A stretch of DNA of 64,000 bases, from the NCBI GenBank assembly GCA_002340255.1, contig DDLS01000046.1, positions 1-64,000 of the forward strand, given 5' to 3'. Positions 25,104 to 32,905 of the stretch are shown piece after piece. Below the pieces are notes generated by a model, which searched no databases, had not been told where the DNA came from, and was given only the letters and a program-made list of their open reading frames with translations. Position 1 is the first letter of the stretch; every line of letters starts with the position of its first letter. A program made the translations under genes and the position numbers. Source of the stretch: Cyanobacteria bacterium UBA2566. GTDB taxonomy: Bacteria > Cyanobacteriota > Cyanobacteriia > Cyanobacteriales > Desertifilaceae.

Positions 25104-26102
25104 TTAGCTGGGATTAATGGCCCGTTGATTGGCTGCGATCGCTTCTGCATAGCGACCTAATTTTTGCAGAGCGACCCCTTTGTTAATCCAAGCATCCTGA
25201 AAATCGGGTTGCAGATCGGTGACTTGGTTCCAACTCTCTAGAGCATCTTCCCATCGATTTAGAGCGGCTAAGACAATACCTCGATGAAACCAGGCTTGTA
25301 CATCATCAGCTTGCAGTGCCAGGGTTTGGTCAAAACAAGCGAGCGCCTCTTCAAACCGATTGAGTTTGACCCCTAAAACAATCCCTTTATTATGCCAAGT
25401 TTCGAGATCTTTTGGATTGAGTTCTATTGCTCTGTCCCAATTGGCGATCGCTTGTTCATAGTCTTCGAGATCAAAGAATACATTACCGCGATTGGCCCAA
25501 GCTAGATCGGCATCCGGGTTTAATTCTAGGGCATGGTCATAGGCTAAAATTGCCTCTTGATGTTGGCCTAAGTTCATCAGCGCATTTCCGCGATTAATGG
25601 CAGCGCGATAATGATTAGGGTCAAGTTCCAGAGTGCGATCGAAGGCTTCTAGGGCTTTTTGATCCTCTTCATCGAGTAATTGTTTACCGCGATCGAACCA
25701 AACTTGAGGATTATCCTCATCTAAAGAAATGGGTGGGTGTAGCTGTTCGCCAATCTCTTTCGCTACTTCTCCCAATTCACCACAACCCACTTCCCCTAAC
25801 CGGATCAGGCGCTCTGCCAATTTTTCATTGGGTTCTGAATTTTGGGTGACCTTCTGGCCAAAGCGTTTTAACCAGGCTATCCATTGATCTTCTGAATACT
25901 CCTGCTGTAGGTTTTCCCAGTCTTTGAGAACTTGGCTTTTCCCTTGATGAATTCCCTCTAGAAAAGACATAAACCGCATTTCATAGTCCGTATCGGTTGG
26001 CCAAGTCGTAGCGGTATCGGCTAAGGAGCTAGGGGACGAAGACCATAAACCCTTGAACCACTGCCAAAGTTGCTCTAACCAGTGCTGAATTTTTCTGAAC
26101 AT
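25104..26102 (-). CDS. TPR-repeat protein
   Basis: A 332-residue protein. Residues 1-120 are a divergent region with a Trp-rich start (IQHWLEQLWQWFKGLW). From about 130 to 325 run at least five tetratricopeptide repeats of 34 residues, for example ALEAFDRTLELDPNHYRAAINR, ANRGNVFFDLEDYEQAI and HRGIVLAALNRWEDAL. TPR arrays bind partner proteins. No enzymatic motif or clear signal peptide is present. It is on the same strand as the ABC ATPase, 20 bp apart, so cotranscribed. The function is unknown. Confidence 0.88.
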   Translation of the reverse strand: MFRKIQHWLEQLWQWFKGLWSSSPSSLADTATTWPTDTDYEMRFMSFLEGIHQGKSQVLKDWENLQQEYSEDQWIAWLKRFGQKVTQNSEPNEKLAERLIRLGEVGCGELGEVAKEIGEQLHPPISLDEDNPQVWFDRGKQLLDEEDQKALEAFDRTLELDPNHYRAAINRGNALMNLGQHQEAILAYDHALELNPDADLAWANRGNVFFDLEDYEQAIANWDRAIELNPKDLETWHNKGIVLGVKLNRFEEALACFDQTLALQADDVQAWFHRGIVLAALNRWEDALESWNQVTDLQPDFQDAWINKGVALQKLGRYAEAIAANQRAINPS

Positions 26103-26414
26103 CTCCCCCTCCTCTTGTTTTGTTACTGTTCCATTTAAAATTGATTAGGATCGATACTGAGTTCTCTGAGTTTAGCAAATGCGTGGTTTAGCCCATGCGG
26201 GATCGCACTCTTGCTGCATCTGATCTCGCTTCACCACCTCCTCCTCTGGGTCTTGAAACGGTTCCCCATTCTGAGTTAGGAAAGATAAGCTTAATTTTAC
26301 TTGAAGATTGTAGAGAGCACAAAACGATACTCATGATCAAACTTGGGGATCATTCTACAGTATGACAGTATGAATGTTCTTAGTTTATCAATAATATCAC
26401 AGAGATCGAAGTCT
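26103..26414. other. Intergenic region with a possible decayed coding fragment
   Basis: This 312-bp gap has no intact gene. On the minus strand, 26172-26283 can be read as NGEPFQDPEEEVVKRDQ ending in a stop, which resembles the tail of Uma2/DUF820-type proteins. It has no start and is too short to be sure of. The remainder shows no motif. Confidence 0.4.
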
Positions 26415-26695
26415 TTAATCTGCAATAAGCGCTCGCGACATTATAGGAGTGGCCTTAATGGTGTAGGTGGGTTCGCTCTCCTCCTGATAAGCGACCATAG
26501 GTAAAATCGATCGGGAAAAACCATTAGAAAGTATGGAGCTTTCGGAAATGTACCATGGGCAAAAATATTGCGGCGCAATTGTGCTACCCACTGAGGAGAG
26601 GTATGGGTTTTGCGTTTGACTTCTACGACAAGAGTGAGTTGACCGTTACGGTTCTCGACTGCCAAGTCCCAACCCGAATTAAGTTGAATTCCCAT
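26415..26695 (-). pseudogene. Frameshifted PD-(D/E)xK-like protein
   Basis: The frame starting MGIQLNSGWDLAVENRNG contains the ExK-type motif LTLVVEVKRK and then AHGTFPKAPYFLMVFPDRFYLW, as in a common family of small cyanobacterial nuclease-fold proteins. After FYLW the original frame runs into SLIRRRANPP and stops at 26441. The next frame continues with EESEPTYTIKATPIMSR, matching the family's continuation, to a TAA at 26415. A single-base shift near 26484 therefore breaks the gene, by mutation or sequencing error. Confidence 0.75.
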
Positions 26696-26739
26696 AATAG
26701 AGTGATTGAATGAACCAGCGATTTATTTTTTAATTGATA

Positions 26740-26794
26740 TAAGCACCGGCAGGAGAGCTAAAGATCGAGCGATCGCCTCCCTTACCGGTGCTTA
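26740..26794. terminator. Inverted repeat downstream of petD
   Basis: Arms TAAGCACCGG and CCGGTGCTTA (10 bp, exact) enclose about 35 bp containing partly complementary GGAG and CTCC. The element lies about 90 bp beyond the petD stop. In the petD direction no T-tract follows, so a role in ending the petBD transcript is only possible. Confidence 0.4.
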
Positions 26795-26881
26795 GAAAAT
26801 TATGATTCTAATCTGCTCTATAGCAATGCTGTTTGGGTCTTAACAGGGGTTGAACTTCCGATTACCCATTACCAGCGCTCT

Positions 26882-27364
26882 TTAGAATAATCCCAAGGTC
26901 AGAGATTTATCGATGGGTAAAGCCGCTCCAATACCTAACCAGAGAGTAACCAGGGTTCCAAACAAGAAAACCGCAGTCGCGACGGGACGGCGGAAAGGAT
27001 TTTGGAATTTGTTCACATTTTCGATAAAAGGAACCAGGATTAAGCCTAGGGGAATGGAAGCCATCATCAGAACGCCCAACAGTTTATTGGGAACTGTTCT
27101 CAGAATTTGGAATACAGGATAGAAGTACCACTCTGGCAGAATTTCCAGAGGAGTGGCAAAGGGATCGGCAGGTTCGCCGATAAAGGCAGGATCGAGTACC
27201 GCTAGGGCAACGATGCAGCCGAGGGTTCCCACAATTACGACCGGGAAAGTATACAACAGGTCATTGGGCCAGGCAGGTTCACCATAGTAATTATGGCCCA
27301 TGCCTTGGGCGAGTTTTTCCCGGAGTTTGGGATCGGATAAGGCCGGTGGCTTTTGAATGGACAT
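26882..27364 (-). CDS. petD: Cytochrome b6f complex subunit IV
   Basis: A 160-residue subunit IV of the b6f complex, the C-terminal half equivalent of cytochrome b. It has three transmembrane helices and the conserved N-terminal PALSDPKLREKLAQGMGHNYYGEPAWP. The Qo-site motif PEWY is present (LEILPEWYFYPV). It passes electrons from plastoquinone to plastocyanin or cytochrome c6. It follows petB by 94 bp on the same strand, the usual petBD order. Complete. Confidence 0.98.
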   Translation of the reverse strand: MSIQKPPALSDPKLREKLAQGMGHNYYGEPAWPNDLLYTFPVVIVGTLGCIVALAVLDPAFIGEPADPFATPLEILPEWYFYPVFQILRTVPNKLLGVLMMASIPLGLILVPFIENVNKFQNPFRRPVATAVFLFGTLVTLWLGIGAALPIDKSLTLGLF

Positions 27365-27458
27365 GGTTCAATCAATATAATGAATGGAACAATTATATAG
27401 AGGGAGTCGGCAGTGAAGCAGTCGGGATTTATCTCCCTATTTCCTAACGCTACGCACT

Positions 27459-28127
27459 TTACAAGGGGCCAGAGATTCCTTGCTTACGAATCATTAAGAA
27501 GTGAGCCAACATAAAGACGGCGATCGACCAAGGAAGGACGAAGATGTGTAGGCTATAGAAGCGGGTTAAGGTGGCTTGACCTACACTTTCACCGCCTCGC
27601 ATTAGTTCAACTACAAGGTCTCCAACCACAGGAACAGCAGCAGGAACGCCACTTACAATTTTAACGGCCCAATATCCGACCTGATCCCAAGGCAGAGAAT
27701 ACCCGGTAACTCCGAAGGTTACGGTGATGACCGCTAGAACAACTCCGGTAACCCAAGTTAGCTCGCGGGGTTTTTTGAAGCCTCCGGTAAGGTACACTCG
27801 GAAGATGTGCAGAATCATCATCAGTACCATCATACTGGCAGACCAACGGTGGATGGAGCGGATTAACCATCCAAAGCTGACTTCATTCATGATGTATTGA
27901 ATGGAGGTGAAGGCTTCAGCTACCGTGGGTTTGTAGTAGAAGGTCATGGCGAATCCAGTGGCAAACTGGATGAGGAAGCACACGAGGGTAATTCCACCGA
28001 GACAGTAGAAGATATTAACGTGAGGAGGGACGTATTTACTGGTGATGTCGTCGGAGATGCCTTGGATCTCCAGACGTTCTTGAAACCATTGAAAGGTTTT
28101 TGACTCTCTTACCTGCTTGGTAAACAT
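27459..28127 (-). CDS. petB: Cytochrome b6
   Basis: A 222-residue cytochrome b6 with four transmembrane helices binding two b-type haems. The bis-His ligands are in SIHRWSASMMVLMMILHIFRVY and YSLHIFVLPW, and the b6-specific start FTKQVRESKTFQWFQERLEI is clear. I set the start at the ATG at 28127, which gives the canonical length. An in-frame ATG 57 bp upstream would add 19 residues without homology. It is the first gene of the petBD operon and lies head to head with ctpA, 61 bp apart. Confidence 0.97.
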   Translation of the reverse strand: MFTKQVRESKTFQWFQERLEIQGISDDITSKYVPPHVNIFYCLGGITLVCFLIQFATGFAMTFYYKPTVAEAFTSIQYIMNEVSFGWLIRSIHRWSASMMVLMMILHIFRVYLTGGFKKPRELTWVTGVVLAVITVTFGVTGYSLPWDQVGYWAVKIVSGVPAAVPVVGDLVVELMRGGESVGQATLTRFYSLHIFVLPWSIAVFMLAHFLMIRKQGISGPL

Positions 28128-28188
28128 GCGGTTAACGATCCTATGAAAGATTAATGCGCTCTTATAGAAATGTAACATAGCCAAAGTA

Positions 28189-29436
28189 ATGATAAAACAG
28201 GTGATGGTAAAGCGAATTTTTTGGGTGGCGTGTTTTTTGGTGTTGTATGTGGCGATCGCCCTTGGGGGTTGGATCTCTCCAGCCTATGCTCTGACACAGG
28301 AACAGAAGCTCTACAACGAGGTGTGGCGCATTGTGAATCGGTCTTATTTAGATGAGACCTTTAATCATCAAAATTGGTGGTTTGTGCGCCAGAAAGCCCT
28401 GAAAAAGCCGCTCAAGAGTCGCGAAGAGACCTATGTGGCCATTGACCAAATGCTGAAGAGTTTGGGCGATCCTTTTACCCGCTTTTTGCCTCCCCAGTCC
28501 TATCGCAGCTTGCAGGTGACGACTTCAGGAGAGTTGAGTGGGGTGGGACTGCAGATTGCTTTAGATGCTCAAACCGGTCTGCTGACGGTGATTGCACCGA
28601 TCGCCGGATCGCCAGCAGAAACCGCAGGACTTCAACCGCGCGATCGCATTATGGCTATTGATGGTATTCCGACTCGCGAGTTAACCATTGAAGAGGCAGC
28701 TAACCGGATGCGGGGACCGACTGGAACAGTAGTCACCTTAACCATTGAACGAGACCGCACAGAACAGCACAGGGTGGAGATTACCCGCGATCGTATTACG
28801 CTCAATCCCGTGATTTCGGACCTGCGATCGCTTGAGTCTGACTCTGGCTCCATTCCGATTGGCTATCTGCGCTTAACCCAGTTTAATGCCTATGCCTCCC
28901 AAGAACTGAGCCAGGCGATCGCTCATTTAGAAGAGCAAGGAGCCGCAGCATATATTCTGGATTTACGCAATAATCCAGGCGGATTATTAACCGCTGGCAT
29001 TGAAATTGCTCGCCAATGGATCGATCGGGGTACGATTGTTTATGTGGTCAACCGTCAAGGGGTTTTGGAGAGCTTTGAGGCGACTGGAGGCGCACTAACC
29101 AACGATCCGCTGGTAGTTTTGGTCAATCATGGAACAGCCAGTGCTAGTGAAATTCTAGCGGGGGCACTCCAGGATAACCATCGCGCTCAATTACTGGGAG
29201 AAAAGACGTTTGGTAAGGGATTAATTCAATCCCTGTTTGATTTATCAGATGGCTCTGGGTTAGCCGTAACCATTGCCAAGTATGAAACCCCCGATCATCA
29301 TGATATTAATCAGTTAGGCATTGAACCCGATCGAATCGTTCCTGCCCAGGCGATCGCCCGTCATCAAATCGCCACCGCTTCTGACTCCCAATATCAAGCT
29401 GCGCTAGAAGTGCTAGCCCAACAAACCCAAAGTTAA
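28189..29436 (+). CDS. ctpA: Carboxyl-terminal processing protease CtpA
   Basis: A 415-residue S41 protease that matures photosystem II D1 by removing its C-terminal extension in the lumen. A signal peptide (VACFLVLYVAIALGGWISPAYA) is followed by a PDZ domain (about 105-190, with GVGLQIALDAQTGLLTVIAPI) and the catalytic domain with GTASASEILAGAL (nucleophile Ser) and GEKTFGKGLIQS (catalytic Lys). The location divergent from petBD is a known arrangement in cyanobacteria. The ATG at 28189 is used; an ATG at 28204 also fits. The protein is complete. Confidence 0.96.
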   Translation: MIKQVMVKRIFWVACFLVLYVAIALGGWISPAYALTQEQKLYNEVWRIVNRSYLDETFNHQNWWFVRQKALKKPLKSREETYVAIDQMLKSLGDPFTRFLPPQSYRSLQVTTSGELSGVGLQIALDAQTGLLTVIAPIAGSPAETAGLQPRDRIMAIDGIPTRELTIEEAANRMRGPTGTVVTLTIERDRTEQHRVEITRDRITLNPVISDLRSLESDSGSIPIGYLRLTQFNAYASQELSQAIAHLEEQGAAAYILDLRNNPGGLLTAGIEIARQWIDRGTIVYVVNRQGVLESFEATGGALTNDPLVVLVNHGTASASEILAGALQDNHRAQLLGEKTFGKGLIQSLFDLSDGSGLAVTIAKYETPDHHDINQLGIEPDRIVPAQAIARHQIATASDSQYQAALEVLAQQTQS

Positions 29437-29492
29437 ACTCTAAACTAGAGTCGATCGTGCGTACATCATCTGAAAAGTTTGGGTGCTTATCC

Positions 29493-30446
29493 ATGGATAA
29501 ACAAACCCTTTTAGACCTTTATCGTGGCGGGCAACGGGATTTTCGAGGTCTTGATTTAGCTGGGATTGATCTCAGTTACACCGATTTAAGTGGCATTGAT
29601 TTAAGTCAGAGTAATCTGACCCGTGCCAATTTATTTTATGTGAATTTTTCCCATGCTAATCTTAGCCACACTAATCTTTCTTATGCAGATTTAAGTTGCG
29701 CTAATTTGTTTTTGGCGTTGCTCAGTGGCTCGAATTTAACGTTAGCCAATCTGAGTAGCGCTTCTTTATTTAATATTAATCTCAGCCATGCAGATTTGAG
29801 TGGGGCCAATCTGATTTTTGCTAATTTAGTACAAGCAGATTTGAATGGAACGTGTTTGCTTCAAGCTTCTTTAGCTCAGGCCAATTTAAGTGGGGCTAAT
29901 TTAAGTGGCGCAGATTTAAGTCGAGCCAATGTGAGTGGGGCCAATCTCATTAAAGCCGATTTAAGTGACACGAATTTAAATCAGACCAATTTAGGCCGTT
30001 GTAATGCCGCCTATGCTATTTTTCGGGGTTCAGATTTGAGTGCAACGAATTTAACCGATACCCATTTGGTTCATGCAGAAGGCTTAGAGCAATCGTTAAA
30101 TGAATCAGAAATCAGCCCCTATCAGTGGCAAGGATTACAGTTTTTTTCCCAAGTCGAATTAGACATTGCCCAAGCCCTACATCAACAAAAGGTCTTGTTT
30201 TATCCCCATGTGCGAACCATTTTAGAGGGAAAACCAGAGTCTCAACCTTATTTTCTGGTCATCGATGGTGGTAAATGTGGCATTCTTCAAATTGAAGAAC
30301 AATCCTGCACTCTCGATCTTAAGCGCGATCGCCTGCTACAGCAATCTGGCATTGTTCTCATTGACTCCTACGTCATCGAACAATGCCAAAATAACCCCCA
30401 AGAAGTTGTCCAAGACTTTCTCGAGAGTCTCAGAACTCTAGATTAA
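29493..30446 (+). CDS. Pentapeptide-repeat protein with a degenerate nuclease-like C-terminal domain
   Basis: A 317-residue protein. Residues about 10-205 are A(D/N)LXX pentapeptide repeats (for example GANLSGADLSRANVSGANL), which form a right-handed quadrilateral helix. From about 215 the sequence resembles cyanobacterial domains that read FFSQVELDIAQALHQQKVLFYPHVR, then FLVIDGGKCGILQIEEQ and RDRLLQQSGIVLIDSYV. In related nuclease-like proteins the metal site has PDFLV and GILEVDG; here the Asp is Tyr (QPYFLV) and the Glu is Gln (ILQIEE), so the fold is present without catalytic residues. The ATG at 29493 is chosen over an upstream GTG at 29457. It is downstream of ctpA on the same strand with a 56-bp gap. 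Confidence 0.85.
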   Translation: MDKQTLLDLYRGGQRDFRGLDLAGIDLSYTDLSGIDLSQSNLTRANLFYVNFSHANLSHTNLSYADLSCANLFLALLSGSNLTLANLSSASLFNINLSHADLSGANLIFANLVQADLNGTCLLQASLAQANLSGANLSGADLSRANVSGANLIKADLSDTNLNQTNLGRCNAAYAIFRGSDLSATNLTDTHLVHAEGLEQSLNESEISPYQWQGLQFFSQVELDIAQALHQQKVLFYPHVRTILEGKPESQPYFLVIDGGKCGILQIEEQSCTLDLKRDRLLQQSGIVLIDSYVIEQCQNNPQEVVQDFLESLRTLD

Positions 30447-30545
30447 CCCTCATTAAGTGAAACCACCTCAACACTTCTATTGTAGTGACCCAGTTTCAGA
30501 GGTATGATTGACTCTTCAATCTGCTTTTTAATATGAACTTAACCT

Positions 30546-31667
30546 ATGAAACGCCGTAAATTGTTAGCCTATACCACAACAGGAGCAGCTACTACCTTAG
30601 CCCTAGCAGCCTGTAGTGCCCAAACCACCACTTCACAAAACACTAGCACCCGTCCCACCAATAGCGCCCTCCCTAATATCCGCTGGAAAATGGCCACCAG
30701 TTGGCCAACCTCCCTCGATACCCTCTATGGGTCAGCTAAAATGGTTGCCGATAAAGTCGAAGCCATGACCGATGGGCGATTTATTATCGAAGTCTTTGCT
30801 GGTGGAGAAATTGTCCCTGGACTGCAAGTCTTGGATGCCGTGCAAGCGGGAACCGTTGAATGTGGCCATAGTGCCAGTTATTACTACATCGGTAAAAATC
30901 CAGCCCTCGTATTTGGAACCACCGTTCCCTTTGGCCTCAATGCCCAACAGCAAAATGCTTGGCTCTACTATGGTGGTGGTCAAGAAATGATGAATAAGCT
31001 CTATACAGATTTTAATGTAATTGCCTTTCCTGCCGGCAATAGTGGCGTACAAATGGGCGGCTGGTTTAAGCGTCAGGTGAATACCGTCGCCGACTTAAAC
31101 GGTTTGAAAATGAGAATCCCTGGATTTGGGGGTAAAGTCCTAGCCAGTTTAGGGGTTAATGTACAGGTATTACCTGGAGGAGAAATCTTCCTCGCTTTAG
31201 AGCGGGGGGCTATTGATGCAGCCGAATGGGTTGGCCCCTATGATGATGAAAAATTGGGCTTGAATAAGGCCGCCCAATATTATTATTATCCCGGTTGGTG
31301 GGAACCCGGTTCGACCTTTGAGTTACAGGTGAATATAGACCAGTGGAATCAATTGCCCAAAGAATATCAGGATGTTCTCAGGAGTGCGGCGGCTGATGCC
31401 AATATTCATTGTTTAGCTCGCTATGATACCCTCAATCCCCAAGCTCTCAAACGGCTTAAAGATCGGGGAACCCAATTACAACCCTTCAGCCCAGAAATTT
31501 TAACTGCTTGTCGCCAAGCAACTCAGGAGTTGCTTGCACAACAAGCCAGTGAAGAGCCTTCTTTTAAGGAAGTTTATGACTCTTGGAAACAGTTCCAAGC
31601 AGATATTTTTAGTTGGCACGCAGTGAGTGAGTTAGGTTACTCGAGTTTTGCCATTGGTCAGTCCTAA
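30546..31667 (+). CDS. TRAP-type transporter solute-binding lipoprotein (DctP family)
   Basis: A 373-residue binding protein. A lipoprotein signal ends at LALAACSA (lipobox LAAC). The mature part starts with WKMATSWPTSLDTLYGSA, then GRFIIEVFAGGEIVPGLQVLDAV and KMRIPGFGGKVLASLG. This is the TakP-like or mannitol/chloroaromatic subfamily of TRAP binding proteins. It captures organic acids or small solutes for a membrane importer. No DctQ or DctM gene lies nearby, so the permease must be elsewhere. The gene stands alone. Confidence 0.9.
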   Translation: MKRRKLLAYTTTGAATTLALAACSAQTTTSQNTSTRPTNSALPNIRWKMATSWPTSLDTLYGSAKMVADKVEAMTDGRFIIEVFAGGEIVPGLQVLDAVQAGTVECGHSASYYYIGKNPALVFGTTVPFGLNAQQQNAWLYYGGGQEMMNKLYTDFNVIAFPAGNSGVQMGGWFKRQVNTVADLNGLKMRIPGFGGKVLASLGVNVQVLPGGEIFLALERGAIDAAEWVGPYDDEKLGLNKAAQYYYYPGWWEPGSTFELQVNIDQWNQLPKEYQDVLRSAAADANIHCLARYDTLNPQALKRLKDRGTQLQPFSPEILTACRQATQELLAQQASEEPSFKEVYDSWKQFQADIFSWHAVSELGYSSFAIGQS

Positions 31668-31807
31668 TGAATAGACTTCTTGCATAAGTCAGGCAATAGG
31701 AAATAGACATCAGAATCCAGGATTTTTGGATTACGATTCATTGTCTGCTCAATCAGGCAAGAGTTCTAATACTTAGAGTAGATTTAAATAACTGTGAGAA
31801 AGGCGTT

Positions 31808-31833
31808 GTAGGGGCACATTTTTTTGCCCCTAC
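31808..31833. repeat. Short inverted repeat (GTAGGGGCA/TGCCCCTAC)
   Basis: A 9-bp perfect inverted repeat with an 8-base T-rich loop. It belongs to the class of GTAGGGGCA-type palindromes common in cyanobacterial intergenic DNA. It lies 141 bp after the TRAP binding protein gene and could end its transcript. Confidence 0.6.
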
Positions 31834-31904
31834 TCATGACTCATACAGCACTTTGCTTGCGTTATGAAACACAAGCTTGAATCCTCTCTCTCCATGTACC
31901 ACAA

Positions 31905-31925
31905 CCCTATTCCCTATTCCCTATT
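31905..31925. repeat. CCCTATT heptamer tandem repeat (3 units)
   Basis: Three tandem CCCTATT units. They run into the last codons of the ROK kinase gene (minus strand), so they help encode its C-terminus. Related tracts occur at 1-32 and at 32876-32900. Confidence 0.7.
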
Positions 31926-32829
31926 CCCCAGCGCAAAGCGCTGTATAATGTTGCCAGGCTAGTTTAGCTGCGCCCACCATTCCCGCTTGATTGCCTAATT
32001 CAGCGACTAAAACCTGGAGTCCTTCGCGCGAAGTCGGTAGAACCCGCTGTTCAATTTCTGCTAGGGTAGCAGGGAGGAAGTAAGGGGCACTTTGACTAAT
32101 TCCACCACCAAGAATAACTGCTTCTGGGGTTAAAATATAGATCAAATTGGCGATTCCTGCCCCTAAACGGTGACCGTAGTTTTCCCAAAAATCTAAGGCT
32201 TGTCGGTTCCCACTTTCGGCAAGGTGGCCAAGTTCTTGAGGTTCAAGATGCCCTTGACGGCGGATAGCAGGAATAGACACTTGTTGTTCTAAGGAGCCTC
32301 GGTTACCACTGTTGCAAGGATGGCCGTAGAGGTCAATGGTGATTAAGCCCAGTTCTCCGGCTGCGCCATGACGACCGGTAAATAATTTTCCATTTATGAT
32401 GATAGCTCCCCCAACTCCGGTTCCGAGGGTGAGCAAGATCAGGTCTTGGAAGTTGCGGCCGGCTCCAATCCAGGATTCACCTAATCCAGCACAGTTTGCG
32501 TCATTAGCGAGGACAGTGGGTTTACCCGTTTTGCCTTCTAACCACGAGGCTAGGGGTACATCTTGCCAGTCACATAGGTTGATGGCAATGCGAGCAATTT
32601 TATCACTTTCGTCTACGGGGCCGGGGACTCCAACTCCCAAGCCTAAGGCGGTTTGCTCTGGGTCAAGTTCGGCAAGAGTTTGGAGTAGAGCAGTAAGGAC
32701 GGCTTCTGGCGTTGCGGGTTGGGGGGTGGCAATGGTGAGAGTGTTTTGGCAACTGCCATCTTGAGTAAACCGGCCCAGTTTTATGCCGGTTCCGCCGATA
32801 TCGATGCCGATGACTGTGGGTTGGTTCAT
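31921..32829 (-). CDS. ROK-family glucokinase
   Basis: A 302-residue sugar kinase of the ROK family, probably phosphorylating glucose with ATP. N-terminal ATP motif IGIDIGGTGIKLGRF; GVGVPGPVDESD; LANDANCAGLGE with the catalytic Asp; TLGTGVGGAIIING. The ROK signature region reads CNSGNRGSLEQQ: the first Cys is retained, but the second and third Cys of CxCGxxGCxE are Ser. Classical zinc binding is thus not expected. Cyanobacterial glucokinases commonly read this way, so activity is probably retained. It is located downstream of pilQ on the same strand, 76 bp apart. Confidence 0.9.
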   Translation of the reverse strand: MNQPTVIGIDIGGTGIKLGRFTQDGSCQNTLTIATPQPATPEAVLTALLQTLAELDPEQTALGLGVGVPGPVDESDKIARIAINLCDWQDVPLASWLEGKTGKPTVLANDANCAGLGESWIGAGRNFQDLILLTLGTGVGGAIIINGKLFTGRHGAAGELGLITIDLYGHPCNSGNRGSLEQQVSIPAIRRQGHLEPQELGHLAESGNRQALDFWENYGHRLGAGIANLIYILTPEAVILGGGISQSAPYFLPATLAEIEQRVLPTSREGLQVLVAELGNQAGMVGAAKLAWQHYTALCAGE

Positions 32830-32905
32830 GGTTGGGCATGGGTTGGAGGGGTAGGGAGATAAGGGAAGGGGCTGTTTCCTATTCCTTATTCCCTATTCCC
32901 TGTAG

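Noticed and set aside
26172..26283. Minus-strand fragment resembling an Uma2/DUF820 tail
   Set aside because: Too short, no start, and only a weak resemblance to variable tails; noted in the intergenic entry instead.
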